From: Pseudoxanthomonas sp. CF125
GTDB lineage: Bacteria; Pseudomonadota; Gammaproteobacteria; Xanthomonadales; Xanthomonadaceae
Length of the DNA stretch: 64,000 nucleotides
Direction: 5' to 3'
Assembly: GCF_900104085.1 (NCBI RefSeq)
Contig: NZ_FNLD01000002.1
Coordinates: 1-64,000, forward strand
Part shown: positions 17,540-24,997 of the stretch, piece by piece
Numbering within the stretch: position 1 is the stretch's first letter
Layout: the number at the start of each line of letters is the position of its first letter
Position numbers and translations under genes: made by a program
The notes under the pieces: model-generated
Database searches by the model: none
What the model was told of the DNA's origin: nothing
The model's input: only the letters and a program-made list of their open reading frames with translations

Positions 17540-18877
17540 ATGCCTGCCAAATCCTCGCGGCTGTATCTGTGGGTCCTCTGCGCCATCGTGATAGGCGGCT
17601 TGATCGGCCACTTCGCGCCGGAAACCGGCGTTGCGCTCAAACCGCTTGGCGACGGCTTCATCTCGCTGATCAAGATGCTGATCGGGCCGATCATCTTCCT
17701 GACCGTGGTCATCGGTATCGCCGGCGTGGCCGACGTGAAGAAGGTGGGCCGCGTAGGCGCCAAGGCGATCCTCTATTTCGAAGTGGTCTCCACCTTCGCC
17801 CTGGCCATCGGTTTGCTGGTGGTCAATCTGTGGAAGCCGGGTGCCGGCTTCAACGTCGATCCGGCCACCCTGGACGCCGAGGCGGTGTCCAAGTACGCCG
17901 AAAAGGCGCACGAGCAGAGCACCGTCGACTTCCTGCTGCACATCATCCCCAAGACTTTCACCGAAGCCTTCACCGGCAACGGCGATCTGCTGCAGGTGCT
18001 GCTGCTGGCCTGCCTGTTCGGCTTCGCGCTGATGGCGGTGGGCGAAAAGGCCAAGCCGGTGCTGGGCATGTTCGATTCCCTTTCGCAGGTATTCTTCCGC
18101 ATGATGGGCGTGATCATGCGGCTGGCGCCGATCGGCGCCGGCGCCGCCATGGCCTTCACCATCGGCAAGTACGGCGTGGACGCGCTGGGTCCGCTGATGA
18201 AGCTGATGGGCGGCTTCTACGCCACCTGCGCCATCTTCGTACTGCTGGTGCTGGGCACGGTGGCGCGCATCACCGGTTTCTCCATCCTCAAGTTCCTGCG
18301 CTACATCCGCGGCGAGCTGCTGCTGGTGCTGGGCACGTCCTCGTCCGAATCGGCGCTGGTGCCGCTGATGCAGAAGCTCGAAAAGCTGGGCTGCCCGAAA
18401 TCGGTGGTCGGCCTGGTGGTGCCTAGCGGGTATTCGTTCAATCTGGACGGCACCAATATCTATCTGACCATGGCCGCGCTGTTCATCGCCCAGGCCATGA
18501 ATATCGACCTGAGCCTGCCGCAACAGTTGACCCTGCTGCTGGTCGCCATGCTGACTTCCAAGGGTGCTTCGGGCGTGACCGGCGCCGGTTTCATCACCCT
18601 GGCGGCCACTCTGGCGGTGGTGCCATCGGTCCCGGTGGCGGGGCTTGCGCTGATCCTTGGCATCGACCGTTTCATGAGCGAGGCGCGCGCCATCACCAAC
18701 ATCATCGGCAATGGCGTGGCCACGCTGGTGGTATCCCGGTGGGAAGGCGAGCTGGACGTGGCGCGCTTGCGTGCCGAGCTGGACGCCGGCCCGGGCGGAC
18801 TGATCGAAGCGCCCGAAGCGCTGGCGCACGGACCCTTTGCCGGTCCCGGCCAGGCCGTGCTGGGCGACGCGGACTGA
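17540..18877 (+). CDS. dctA: C4-dicarboxylate/proton symporter DctA
   Basis: A 445-aa inner-membrane carrier of the DAACS (glutamate/dicarboxylate) family that imports succinate, fumarate and malate with protons. It has about eight transmembrane helices and two re-entrant hairpins. Hallmarks are [18 protein letters not shown], the serine-rich hairpin [36 protein letters not shown] (substrate and cation site), and the [22 protein letters not shown] motif. The start at 17540 gives the usual DctA N-terminus; 23 upstream in-frame codons are promoter. It is followed by a hairpin and malic enzyme, which turns imported malate into pyruvate. Confidence 0.93.
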   Translation: MPAKSSRLYLWVLCAIVIGGLIGHFAPETGVALKPLGDGFISLIKMLIGPIIFLTVVIGIAGVADVKKVGRVGAKAILYFEVVSTFALAIGLLVVNLWKPGAGFNVDPATLDAEAVSKYAEKAHEQSTVDFLLHIIPKTFTEAFTGNGDLLQVLLLACLFGFALMAVGEKAKPVLGMFDSLSQVFFRMMGVIMRLAPIGAGAAMAFTIGKYGVDALGPLMKLMGGFYATCAIFVLLVLGTVARITGFSILKFLRYIRGELLLVLGTSSSESALVPLMQKLEKLGCPKSVVGLVVPSGYSFNLDGTNIYLTMAALFIAQAMNIDLSLPQQLTLLLVAMLTSKGASGVTGAGFITLAATLAVVPSVPVAGLALILGIDRFMSEARAITNIIGNGVATLVVSRWEGELDVARLRAELDAGPGGLIEAPEALAHGPFAGPGQAVLGDAD

Positions 18878-18885
18878 ACCCTACG

Positions 18886-18909
18886 GCAATGCGGCCACGG
18901 CCGCATTGC
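18886..18909 (+). terminator. Hairpin between dctA and maeB
   Basis: An 11-bp perfect stem GCAATGCGGCC/GGCCGCATTGC with a 2-nt core, starting 9 nt after the dctA stop. There is no T-run, so it may be a weak terminator or an mRNA-stabilising hairpin. A TAGAAT -10-like box follows at 18921-18926, suggesting that maeB has its own promoter. Confidence 0.45.
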
Positions 18910-18954
18910 GTGCGATCCCGTAGAATCCTGGTCCAGCCCACGGATGATGTGTCG

Positions 18955-21231
18955 ATGTCGAACGAAGAACTGAAACAGGCCGCCCTCGAGTACCACCGCG
19001 TATCGCCGCCGGGCAAGATCAAGATCTCGCCGACCAAGCCGATGGTGACCCAGCGCGACCTGGCGCTGGCGTATTCGCCGGGCGTGGCCTACGCCTGCGA
19101 GGCGATCGTCGAAGACCCCAACATGGCCAGCGAGATGACCGCGCGCGGCAACCTGGTCGCCGTGGTCACCAACGGCACCGCGGTGCTGGGCCTGGGCAAC
19201 ATCGGCCCGCTTGCTGGTAAACCAGTGATGGAAGGCAAGGGTGTGCTGTTCCAGAAGTTCGCCGGCATCGACGTGTTCGACATCGAGATCGACGAAAACG
19301 ATCCGGACAAGCTGGTCGACATCATCGCCTCGCTGGAACCGACCTTCGGCGGCATCAATCTGGAAGACATCAAGGCGCCGGAATGCTTCATCGTCGAGCG
19401 CAAGCTGCGCGAGCGGATGAAGATTCCGGTCTTCCACGACGACCAGCACGGCACCGCGATCATCGTAGGCGCGGCGATCTACAACGCGCTGGAAGTGGTG
19501 GGCAAGGACATCGGCCAGGTGAAACTGGCCACCAGCGGCGCCGGCGCGGCCGGCATCGCCTGCCTGGACATGCTGGTGGCGCTGGGCCTGAAGCCGGAGA
19601 ACATCCTGGCCGTGGACCGCGACGGCGTGCTCTACACCGGCCGCCCGCACCTGGACCCGGACAAGTCCCGCTACGCGCGCGACACCGACAAGCGCACTTT
19701 GGCCGACATCGTCGAAGGCGCCGACATCTTCCTGGGCCTGTCCGCCGCCGGCGTGCTGAAGCCGGAGATGGTGGCGACCATGGCCGACCGGCCGATCATC
19801 CTGGCCCTGGCCAATCCCAACCCGGAGATCCTGCCGGAACACGCCAAGGCCGTGCGCCCGGACTGCATCATCGCCACCGGCCGCTCGGACTATCCGAACC
19901 AGGTCAACAACGCGCTGTGCTTCCCCTACATCTTCCGCGGCGCGCTGGACGTCGGCGCCACCGTCATCAACGAGGCGATGAAGACCGCCTGCGTCAAGGC
20001 CATCGCCGCGCTCGCAAGGCGCGAGGCTTCGGACCTGGGCGCCGCTTACGGCGACGAGATTCCCTGCTTCGGTCCCGAATACCTGATCCCGCGTCCGTTC
20101 GACCCGCGCCTGCTGGTGGAACTGGCCGGCGCAGTGGCGCAGGCGGCGATGGATTCGGGCGTGGCCCTGCGTCCGATCGCCGACATGGCCGCCTACCGCG
20201 AGAAGCTGGGCCAGTTCGTCTACCGCACCAGCCTGATGATGAAGCCGGTCTACGACCGCGCCCGCGCCGACGTCAAGCGCGTGGTGTATGCCGAAGGCGA
20301 AGAGGAAGTGGTGTTGCGCGCGGTGCAGACGGTGATCGACGAAGGCCTGGCCTTCCCGATCCTGATCGGCCGCCCGGACGTGATCCAGACCCGCATCGAC
20401 CGCCTGGGCCTGCGCATGCGCGAGGGCGTGGATTTCGAACTCACCAACCAGGACGACGATCCGCGCTTCAACGACTATTGGCAGTACTACCACGCGTTGA
20501 CCGAACGCCGCGGCGTCACTCCGGCCGCGGCCAAGAACCTGATGCGCTCGCGCCCGACCCTGATCGCGGCGGTGATGGTGGCCCGCGGCGAAGCCGACGC
20601 GCTGGTCAGCGGCATGGTGGGGCGCTTCCACAAGAAGCTGGGCTACGTGCGCAGCGTGATTCCGCTGGATCCGGGCGTGCAGTCGACCTCGGCCATGACC
20701 GGGGTGATCAACAACCAGGGCGCGTATTTCTTCCTGGACACCCACGTGCAGGACGACCCGACCGCCGAGCAGATCGCCGAGGCCACGCTGCAGGCGACCT
20801 ATCGTTTGAAGCTGTTCGGCATCGAACCGAAGGTGGCGCTGCTGTCGCACTCCAACTTCGGCAGCCACGACACGCCGGGCGCGCAGAAGATGCGCAAGGT
20901 GCGGGCGCTGCTGCGCGAGCGCATGCCCAAGCTGGAGATGGACGGCGAGATGCAGGGCGACACCGCCTGGGACGAAGTGCTGCGCAAGCGCATGATGCCC
21001 AACACCACGCTGACCGGACGCGCCAATCTGTTCGTGCTGCCGAATATCGATGCGGCCAACATCACCTACAACATGGTGCGGGTGATGACCGACGGCGTGG
21101 CCATCGGCCCGATCCTGATGGGCATCTCCAAGCCAGTGCATATCCTCACCAGCAGCGCCACGCCGCGGCGGGTGGTGAACATGACGGCGATTGCGGCGGT
21201 GGATGCGCAGATACGGGCGCAGCAGAAATAA
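18955..21231 (+). CDS. maeB: NADP-dependent malic enzyme (MaeB type)
   Basis: A 758-aa bifunctional-looking enzyme that oxidatively decarboxylates malate to pyruvate, making NADPH. The N-terminal half (~1-430) is the malic enzyme domain: [50 protein letters not shown] (metal-binding acidic residues), and the dinucleotide site [12 protein letters not shown]. The C-terminal ~320 residues are a phosphotransacetylase-like domain ([55 protein letters not shown]). In MaeB this domain mediates allosteric control by acetyl-CoA. Length matches the family. Its position after dctA fits growth on C4-dicarboxylates. The start at 18955 is chosen from the family N-terminus. Confidence 0.93.
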   Translation: MSNEELKQAALEYHRVSPPGKIKISPTKPMVTQRDLALAYSPGVAYACEAIVEDPNMASEMTARGNLVAVVTNGTAVLGLGNIGPLAGKPVMEGKGVLFQKFAGIDVFDIEIDENDPDKLVDIIASLEPTFGGINLEDIKAPECFIVERKLRERMKIPVFHDDQHGTAIIVGAAIYNALEVVGKDIGQVKLATSGAGAAGIACLDMLVALGLKPENILAVDRDGVLYTGRPHLDPDKSRYARDTDKRTLADIVEGADIFLGLSAAGVLKPEMVATMADRPIILALANPNPEILPEHAKAVRPDCIIATGRSDYPNQVNNALCFPYIFRGALDVGATVINEAMKTACVKAIAALARREASDLGAAYGDEIPCFGPEYLIPRPFDPRLLVELAGAVAQAAMDSGVALRPIADMAAYREKLGQFVYRTSLMMKPVYDRARADVKRVVYAEGEEEVVLRAVQTVIDEGLAFPILIGRPDVIQTRIDRLGLRMREGVDFELTNQDDDPRFNDYWQYYHALTERRGVTPAAAKNLMRSRPTLIAAVMVARGEADALVSGMVGRFHKKLGYVRSVIPLDPGVQSTSAMTGVINNQGAYFFLDTHVQDDPTAEQIAEATLQATYRLKLFGIEPKVALLSHSNFGSHDTPGAQKMRKVRALLRERMPKLEMDGEMQGDTAWDEVLRKRMMPNTTLTGRANLFVLPNIDAANITYNMVRVMTDGVAIGPILMGISKPVHILTSSATPRRVVNMTAIAAVDAQIRAQQK

Positions 21232-21236
21232 GCTCT

Positions 21237-21376
21237 CCCTTCTCCCTGCGGGAGAAGAGCCTGCCCCGTACTCGATACGGGGTGGCGCGCAGCGGCGGAT
21301 GAGGGTACGGCGCGAGCGCAGAGATTTGGATGCTCCGTACCCTCACCCCAACCCCTCTCCCAATGGGAGAGGGGCT
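21237..21376. repeat. Composite CCTTCTCCC/GGGAGAAGG repeat, second long copy
   Basis: Matches 4519-4677 through the CCCCGTACTCGATACGGGG and GGATGAGGGTACGGCGCGAG segments and the mirrored CCGTACCCTCACCCC half. Lies between convergent maeB and the STAS gene. Confidence 0.8.
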
Positions 21377-21381
21377 AAAGC

Positions 21382-21777
21382 TCAAGCCTCATCCTCCCCA
21401 TGCAGCATCTCCCGCTGCAGCTTGTCGATATAAGCATCGGCCTCGGCGGTGCTGGGGAAGATATCGCCCAGCGGCACCGCCTGCACCATGTCCAGCACCT
21501 TGCGGATCTGCGCCTGCGGATTGACCGCCAGCACCTTGCCGCCGGGCGCCAGGGTCTTGCGCGCCTGCAGGATGGAGCGGATGCCGGCGCTGCTGATGTA
21601 GTCCAGGTGCGACAGGTCCATCACCAGCACCATCGTGGGCTTGGCGGCAGCCAGCAACGGCTCCAGCGCATCGTCCAGCTGTTCGTAGGTATTGGTGTCC
21701 AGACGCCCGCTCAGCACCAGGTACTGATTACCGTTGACCGGCGGATAGATCGCGATATCCAGGCTCACTGCAGACAT
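21382..21777 (-). CDS. STAS-domain anti-sigma factor antagonist (distal paralogue)
   Basis: A 131-aa single STAS domain protein of the SpoIIAA/RsbV type. The phosphorylatable serine lies in LDYISSAGIRSIL. NQYLVLSGRLDTNTYEQLDD forms the first strands and PLGDIFPSTAEADAYIDKL the C-terminal helix. Unphosphorylated, such proteins bind the RsbW-like kinase and release its partner. It is paralogous to the STAS protein encoded just upstream and is separated from it by a palindromic repeat. The ATG at 21777 (MSAVSLDIAI) is used; longer frames run through the repeat. It is the last gene of the leftward partner-switch cluster. Confidence 0.85.
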   Translation of the reverse strand: MSAVSLDIAIYPPVNGNQYLVLSGRLDTNTYEQLDDALEPLLAAAKPTMVLVMDLSHLDYISSAGIRSILQARKTLAPGGKVLAVNPQAQIRKVLDMVQAVPLGDIFPSTAEADAYIDKLQREMLHGEDEA

Positions 21778-21794
21778 CCCCTGCAAGCATGATC

Positions 21795-21900
21795 GTGGGA
21801 GCGGCGTCCCGCCGCGAGCTTTTGGCTTTCCCGGTCGATTGAAGAGCTCGCGGCGGGACGCCGCTCCCACAGGCGCCGCTCCCACAGACGCCGCTCCCAC
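21795..21900. repeat. GTGGGAGC-type palindrome plus two extra arm copies
   Basis: Arms 21795-21820 and 21845-21870 are perfect reverse complements (GTGGGAGCGGCGTCCCGCCG at the start). Two further direct copies of the arm end, GCGCCGCTCCCAC and ACGCCGCTCCCAC, follow up to 21900. Related to 9393-9478. Confidence 0.85.
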
Positions 21901-21934
21901 AGAGGCTGCTTCCAGGGTGGAGTCGGGGCGGGCA

Positions 21935-22318
21935 TCAGTCTTCCTCATCGCCTTGCAGCACTTTGCGCTGCATCGCATCCAGATAGGCGTCGGCTTCGGC
22001 GGTGGAAGAGAAAATCTCGTTCAACGGCACCGCCTTGACCACATCGAATACTTTCTGGATCTGCGCCTGCGGATTGACCACCAGCACCTTGCCGCCATGC
22101 CCACCCAATGCCTTGCGCGCCTTGAAGATGGAACGGATGCCGGCACTGCTGATGTATTCCAGCCCGGCCAGGTCCAGCACCAGCGATTGCAGGTCGCCGG
22201 TCAGCAACGGCGCCAGCTTCTCGTCCAGGCTTTCATAGGTATTGGTGTCCAGGCGTCCGGCCAGGACCACACGCTGGCTCCCCCTGGTGGCGGGAAGGAT
22301 CTGGATGTCCAGGCTCAT
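21935..22318 (-). CDS. STAS-domain anti-sigma factor antagonist (proximal paralogue)
   Basis: A 127-aa STAS domain protein with the same architecture as its neighbour: VVLAGRLDTNTYESLDE, phospho-serine site LEYISSAGIRSIF, PLNEIFSSTAEADAYLD. Its ATG overlaps the stop of the RsbW-like gene as ATGA (22315-22318), so the two are translationally coupled and it is probably the direct antagonist of that kinase. The second paralogue may serve a different partner or give dose or timing control. Confidence 0.87.
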   Translation of the reverse strand: MSLDIQILPATRGSQRVVLAGRLDTNTYESLDEKLAPLLTGDLQSLVLDLAGLEYISSAGIRSIFKARKALGGHGGKVLVVNPQAQIQKVFDVVKAVPLNEIFSSTAEADAYLDAMQRKVLQGDEED

Positions 22319-22767
22319 GACGATGTCTCCGTGGCGGGAATGCGCAGGCTGACGCGCAGCAGGTTGGCGCCGTCGATGCGGCGGTAGTGGGTTTCCTGGG
22401 CGATCTGCCGGATCAGGTACAGGCCCAGCCCGCCAATGGGGCGGTCCATGATGTCGGCCTCCAGGTCGGGCAGTGCGGCCGACAGCGGGTCGAACGGCGC
22501 GCCCTCGTCGCGGAACTCCAGAGTCAGCAGGCCGCCGGCGATGGCGATATTGACCGACAGCTCGTACTGGCCGACGCCCTTGCCCTCGATGCTGCTGCCG
22601 TCGGCGCCGCCGTAGGCGATCGCGTTGCTGGCCAGCTCTTCCACGATCAGGCGCACGTCGCCGCGCACGCCCGCATCGATGCCGTGCCGTTTCAGCACTG
22701 CTTCCAGCGAGGTGTTGAGGTCCTCCACGCGGGCGTGCTCACCCGGGACGATCAGACGTATCAGCAT
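22315..22767 (-). CDS. RsbW-like serine kinase / ATP-binding protein
   Basis: A 150-aa GHKL ATPase domain protein of the anti-sigma kinase type (RsbW/SpoIIAB). The N box is RLIVEELASNAIAYGG, the G1 box EFRDEGAPFDP, and the G2 region IGGLGLYLIRQ. It would phosphorylate the adjacent STAS protein. The ATG at 22767 is preceded by GAGGAG at the right distance; a GTG two codons earlier is less likely. Its start lies inside the 3' end of the SpoIIE gene (29-bp overlap), which supports tight coupling. No sigma factor is encoded nearby, so the output target is unknown. Confidence 0.85.
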   Translation of the reverse strand: MLIRLIVPGEHARVEDLNTSLEAVLKRHGIDAGVRGDVRLIVEELASNAIAYGGADGSSIEGKGVGQYELSVNIAIAGGLLTLEFRDEGAPFDPLSAALPDLEADIMDRPIGGLGLYLIRQIAQETHYRRIDGANLLRVSLRIPATETSS

Positions 22768-24817
22768 TCGCACTCTCCTCGGTGGTGGCGGACGGCGTGG
22801 TTTCGGGCATCGTTTCCGACGCTTCCGTCCGCTGGCTCAATCGTATCGCCAGCACGGTGATGTCGTCCGATTGCGGCGCGGCGCCGGCGAAGCGGTGCAC
22901 TTCGGCGATCAGCCGCCGGCAATTGTCCTGCGCACTGTAGCCGGGACGCAGCGCGGCCAGCAGGCGTTCGCTGCCATAGGCCTGGTTGTCCGCATCGAAG
23001 GCCTCGGTGACGCCGTCGGTGTAGGCGATCAGGCTGGCGTCGGCTTGCAGTCTTCCATGCCACAGCGGAAAGCGGCTGCTGACTTCGAAACCCAGCGGCG
23101 GTCCGGTTTCGAAGGCGATGGTTTCCACCCGCCCGTCGGCGTGCAGCAGCAGCGGCGATTCGTGGCCCGCGCTGGCCAGCGTGAACTGGCCGTCGCGCAG
23201 GTCGATGCGGCCGCACAGCACGGTGGCGAACATGCAGGTGTCGTTGCCCTCCACCAGGCGCCGCGAAGCTTCGGCCAGCACCTGGTCGGGCGAAGAGCAC
23301 GAACGCGCCGCCACTTCCAGCACGGTCATGGTACGGGCCATGAACAGCGCCGCCGGCACGCCCTTGTCGGAGACATCGCCGATCGCGAACCACAGCTCGC
23401 CGTTGGCGCGCTCGATGAAGGTGTAGAAATCCCCGCCCACCGCCTTGGCCGCTTCCAGCATCGCGTAGGCCTCCAGGCGTGCGTGGCCGCGTTCTATCAC
23501 GCGTGCGGGCGGAAGCATCGCCAACTGGATATCGCGGGCGATGGACAGTTCGCTCTCCAGTTTCTGCCGCGCCGCGCCCATTTCGCCTATTTCCACCAGT
23601 TGTCGCTGGATGGAAGTGCGCGCGTGCTCCAGGGTGCGCGCCATGCGTCCGACCTCGTCGCTGCGCCCGGTATGCGGCACCGGCCAGTCGTAGTCGCCCT
23701 GGGCCAGACGGGTGGTGGATTCGGCCAGGTGCTCCACCGGCCGGCTGATCCGCTTGGCCAGGCGCCGCACCACCAGCATCGAAATCAGCGCCAGCAGCAA
23801 GCCGACGGCGGCCAGCTGCCACAGCGCCTGGTTCAACCGGGCCACGATCAGCTGGTAGGACTGCGCCACCAGCAGCGACCAGCCGCTATCGCCGATCGGT
23901 TCGACCACGGTGTAACGCCGTTCGCCGCTGCGCGTGTCCTGATGGCTGAACTGACCTGCCTGGCGCAATCGCACTGCGTTCGCTGCGCCGGCCAGGTCGG
24001 TGCGGCCGCTGCGCCGGATGTACTCGTCCAGCGTCGTCGTCAATGCCACTCCGGGCTCGGGATTGGCGGCCAGGGTGCCGCCCGGCGCCACCAGCGACAC
24101 CCGCCAGCCGGGCAGGTTGGCCAGCGATTCGAAGTGGTCGGTCAGCGTGGTCAGCGGCAGGTCCAGGCTGACCATGCCGCGCGCGCTGCCGCCGCGGGCG
24201 GTCGGGCGCAGGGGCAGGTTGTAGGTGACCATCCACACCCCGCCGGCGGTTTCGTTGCGGTAAGGCTCCGACCACCAGCCGCCGCCCGCAGCCAGGGTGC
24301 GTTGGTACCACTTCTGGCTGCGGTAGTCGTAGCCATCGGCCAGCAGGTCGCGGTCGCTGCCGTCGGCGGCGATGTAGCGCGCGTAACCCAGTTCCGCTTG
24401 CCCATGCACCGGCTCCAGCACCAGCAGCGCGCCGTTGGCGCCGGGAGTGGCCCGGACCATGGCCCGCAGCGTGGCGGTGAGTTCGTCCGGATCCAGGGTG
24501 GAGGCGGCCACCAGGTCGGTCAGGCCGGTGGTGGTGATGGTCACCGAATGCATCTGCACGGCCAGGCGCTGCGCCGCTTCCTGGGCGCTGGCGCTGGTGT
24601 TGCGCTTGGCGTCGTCCAGGATCATGTCGCGGGCCAGCCAGGCGATGGCCGCGGTCACCAGCAACAGCAGCACCACGTTGAGCGCACCGGACCAAAGGGC
24701 GATTTTCGTGCGCAGGCTGCCGCGCCAACGCACAGCGTCGGCAGGCGCTGTACTGTTGCGCTGCTGTGAACCAGCTCCGGACATGCCGGTATCCCGTGAA
24801 TCCCCCAGCCCGATCAT
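22739..24817 (-). CDS. SpoIIE-type PP2C phosphatase with Cache sensor and HAMP
   Basis: A 692-aa membrane receptor phosphatase. Membrane segments at ~44-66 and ~355-375 enclose a periplasmic Cache domain with the YDYRSQKWYQRTLAAGGGWWSEPY stretch. A HAMP linker follows (RRLAKRISRPVEHLAESTTRLAQGDYDWPV), then a coiled region and a SpoIIE/PP2C domain (~440-665) with the metal-binding aspartates in AVGGDFYTF, GDVSDKGVPA, AYTDGVTEA and QSDDITVL. It should dephosphorylate the STAS partner in response to a periplasmic signal. The start at 24817 is the first ATG; 24784 (MSGAGS) is an alternative. Confidence 0.88.
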   Translation of the reverse strand: MIGLGDSRDTGMSGAGSQQRNSTAPADAVRWRGSLRTKIALWSGALNVVLLLLVTAAIAWLARDMILDDAKRNTSASAQEAAQRLAVQMHSVTITTTGLTDLVAASTLDPDELTATLRAMVRATPGANGALLVLEPVHGQAELGYARYIAADGSDRDLLADGYDYRSQKWYQRTLAAGGGWWSEPYRNETAGGVWMVTYNLPLRPTARGGSARGMVSLDLPLTTLTDHFESLANLPGWRVSLVAPGGTLAANPEPGVALTTTLDEYIRRSGRTDLAGAANAVRLRQAGQFSHQDTRSGERRYTVVEPIGDSGWSLLVAQSYQLIVARLNQALWQLAAVGLLLALISMLVVRRLAKRISRPVEHLAESTTRLAQGDYDWPVPHTGRSDEVGRMARTLEHARTSIQRQLVEIGEMGAARQKLESELSIARDIQLAMLPPARVIERGHARLEAYAMLEAAKAVGGDFYTFIERANGELWFAIGDVSDKGVPAALFMARTMTVLEVAARSCSSPDQVLAEASRRLVEGNDTCMFATVLCGRIDLRDGQFTLASAGHESPLLLHADGRVETIAFETGPPLGFEVSSRFPLWHGRLQADASLIAYTDGVTEAFDADNQAYGSERLLAALRPGYSAQDNCRRLIAEVHRFAGAAPQSDDITVLAIRLSQRTEASETMPETTPSATTEESANADTSDRPG

Positions 24818-24997
24818 ATGCTGCCGGCCGCAACTAATGTGAGACGGGCGCGGGCGTTTCCGCGACGGTCCGTGGAACAGGGCGTGCCGTTTCCATACGC
24901 AGGCGTAGCGAGGCCGTTTTACAGTGCCTGCGTTACACTCGCGAGCTCACAAAAAAACGACTACGCCATGCCCGGCATGGCCCCCACGGGAGTGGTA

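Noticed and set aside
18460-21141. Long minus-strand frame opposite maeB
   Set aside because: His/Arg/Gly-rich low-quality translation, an antisense shadow of high-GC codons in maeB.
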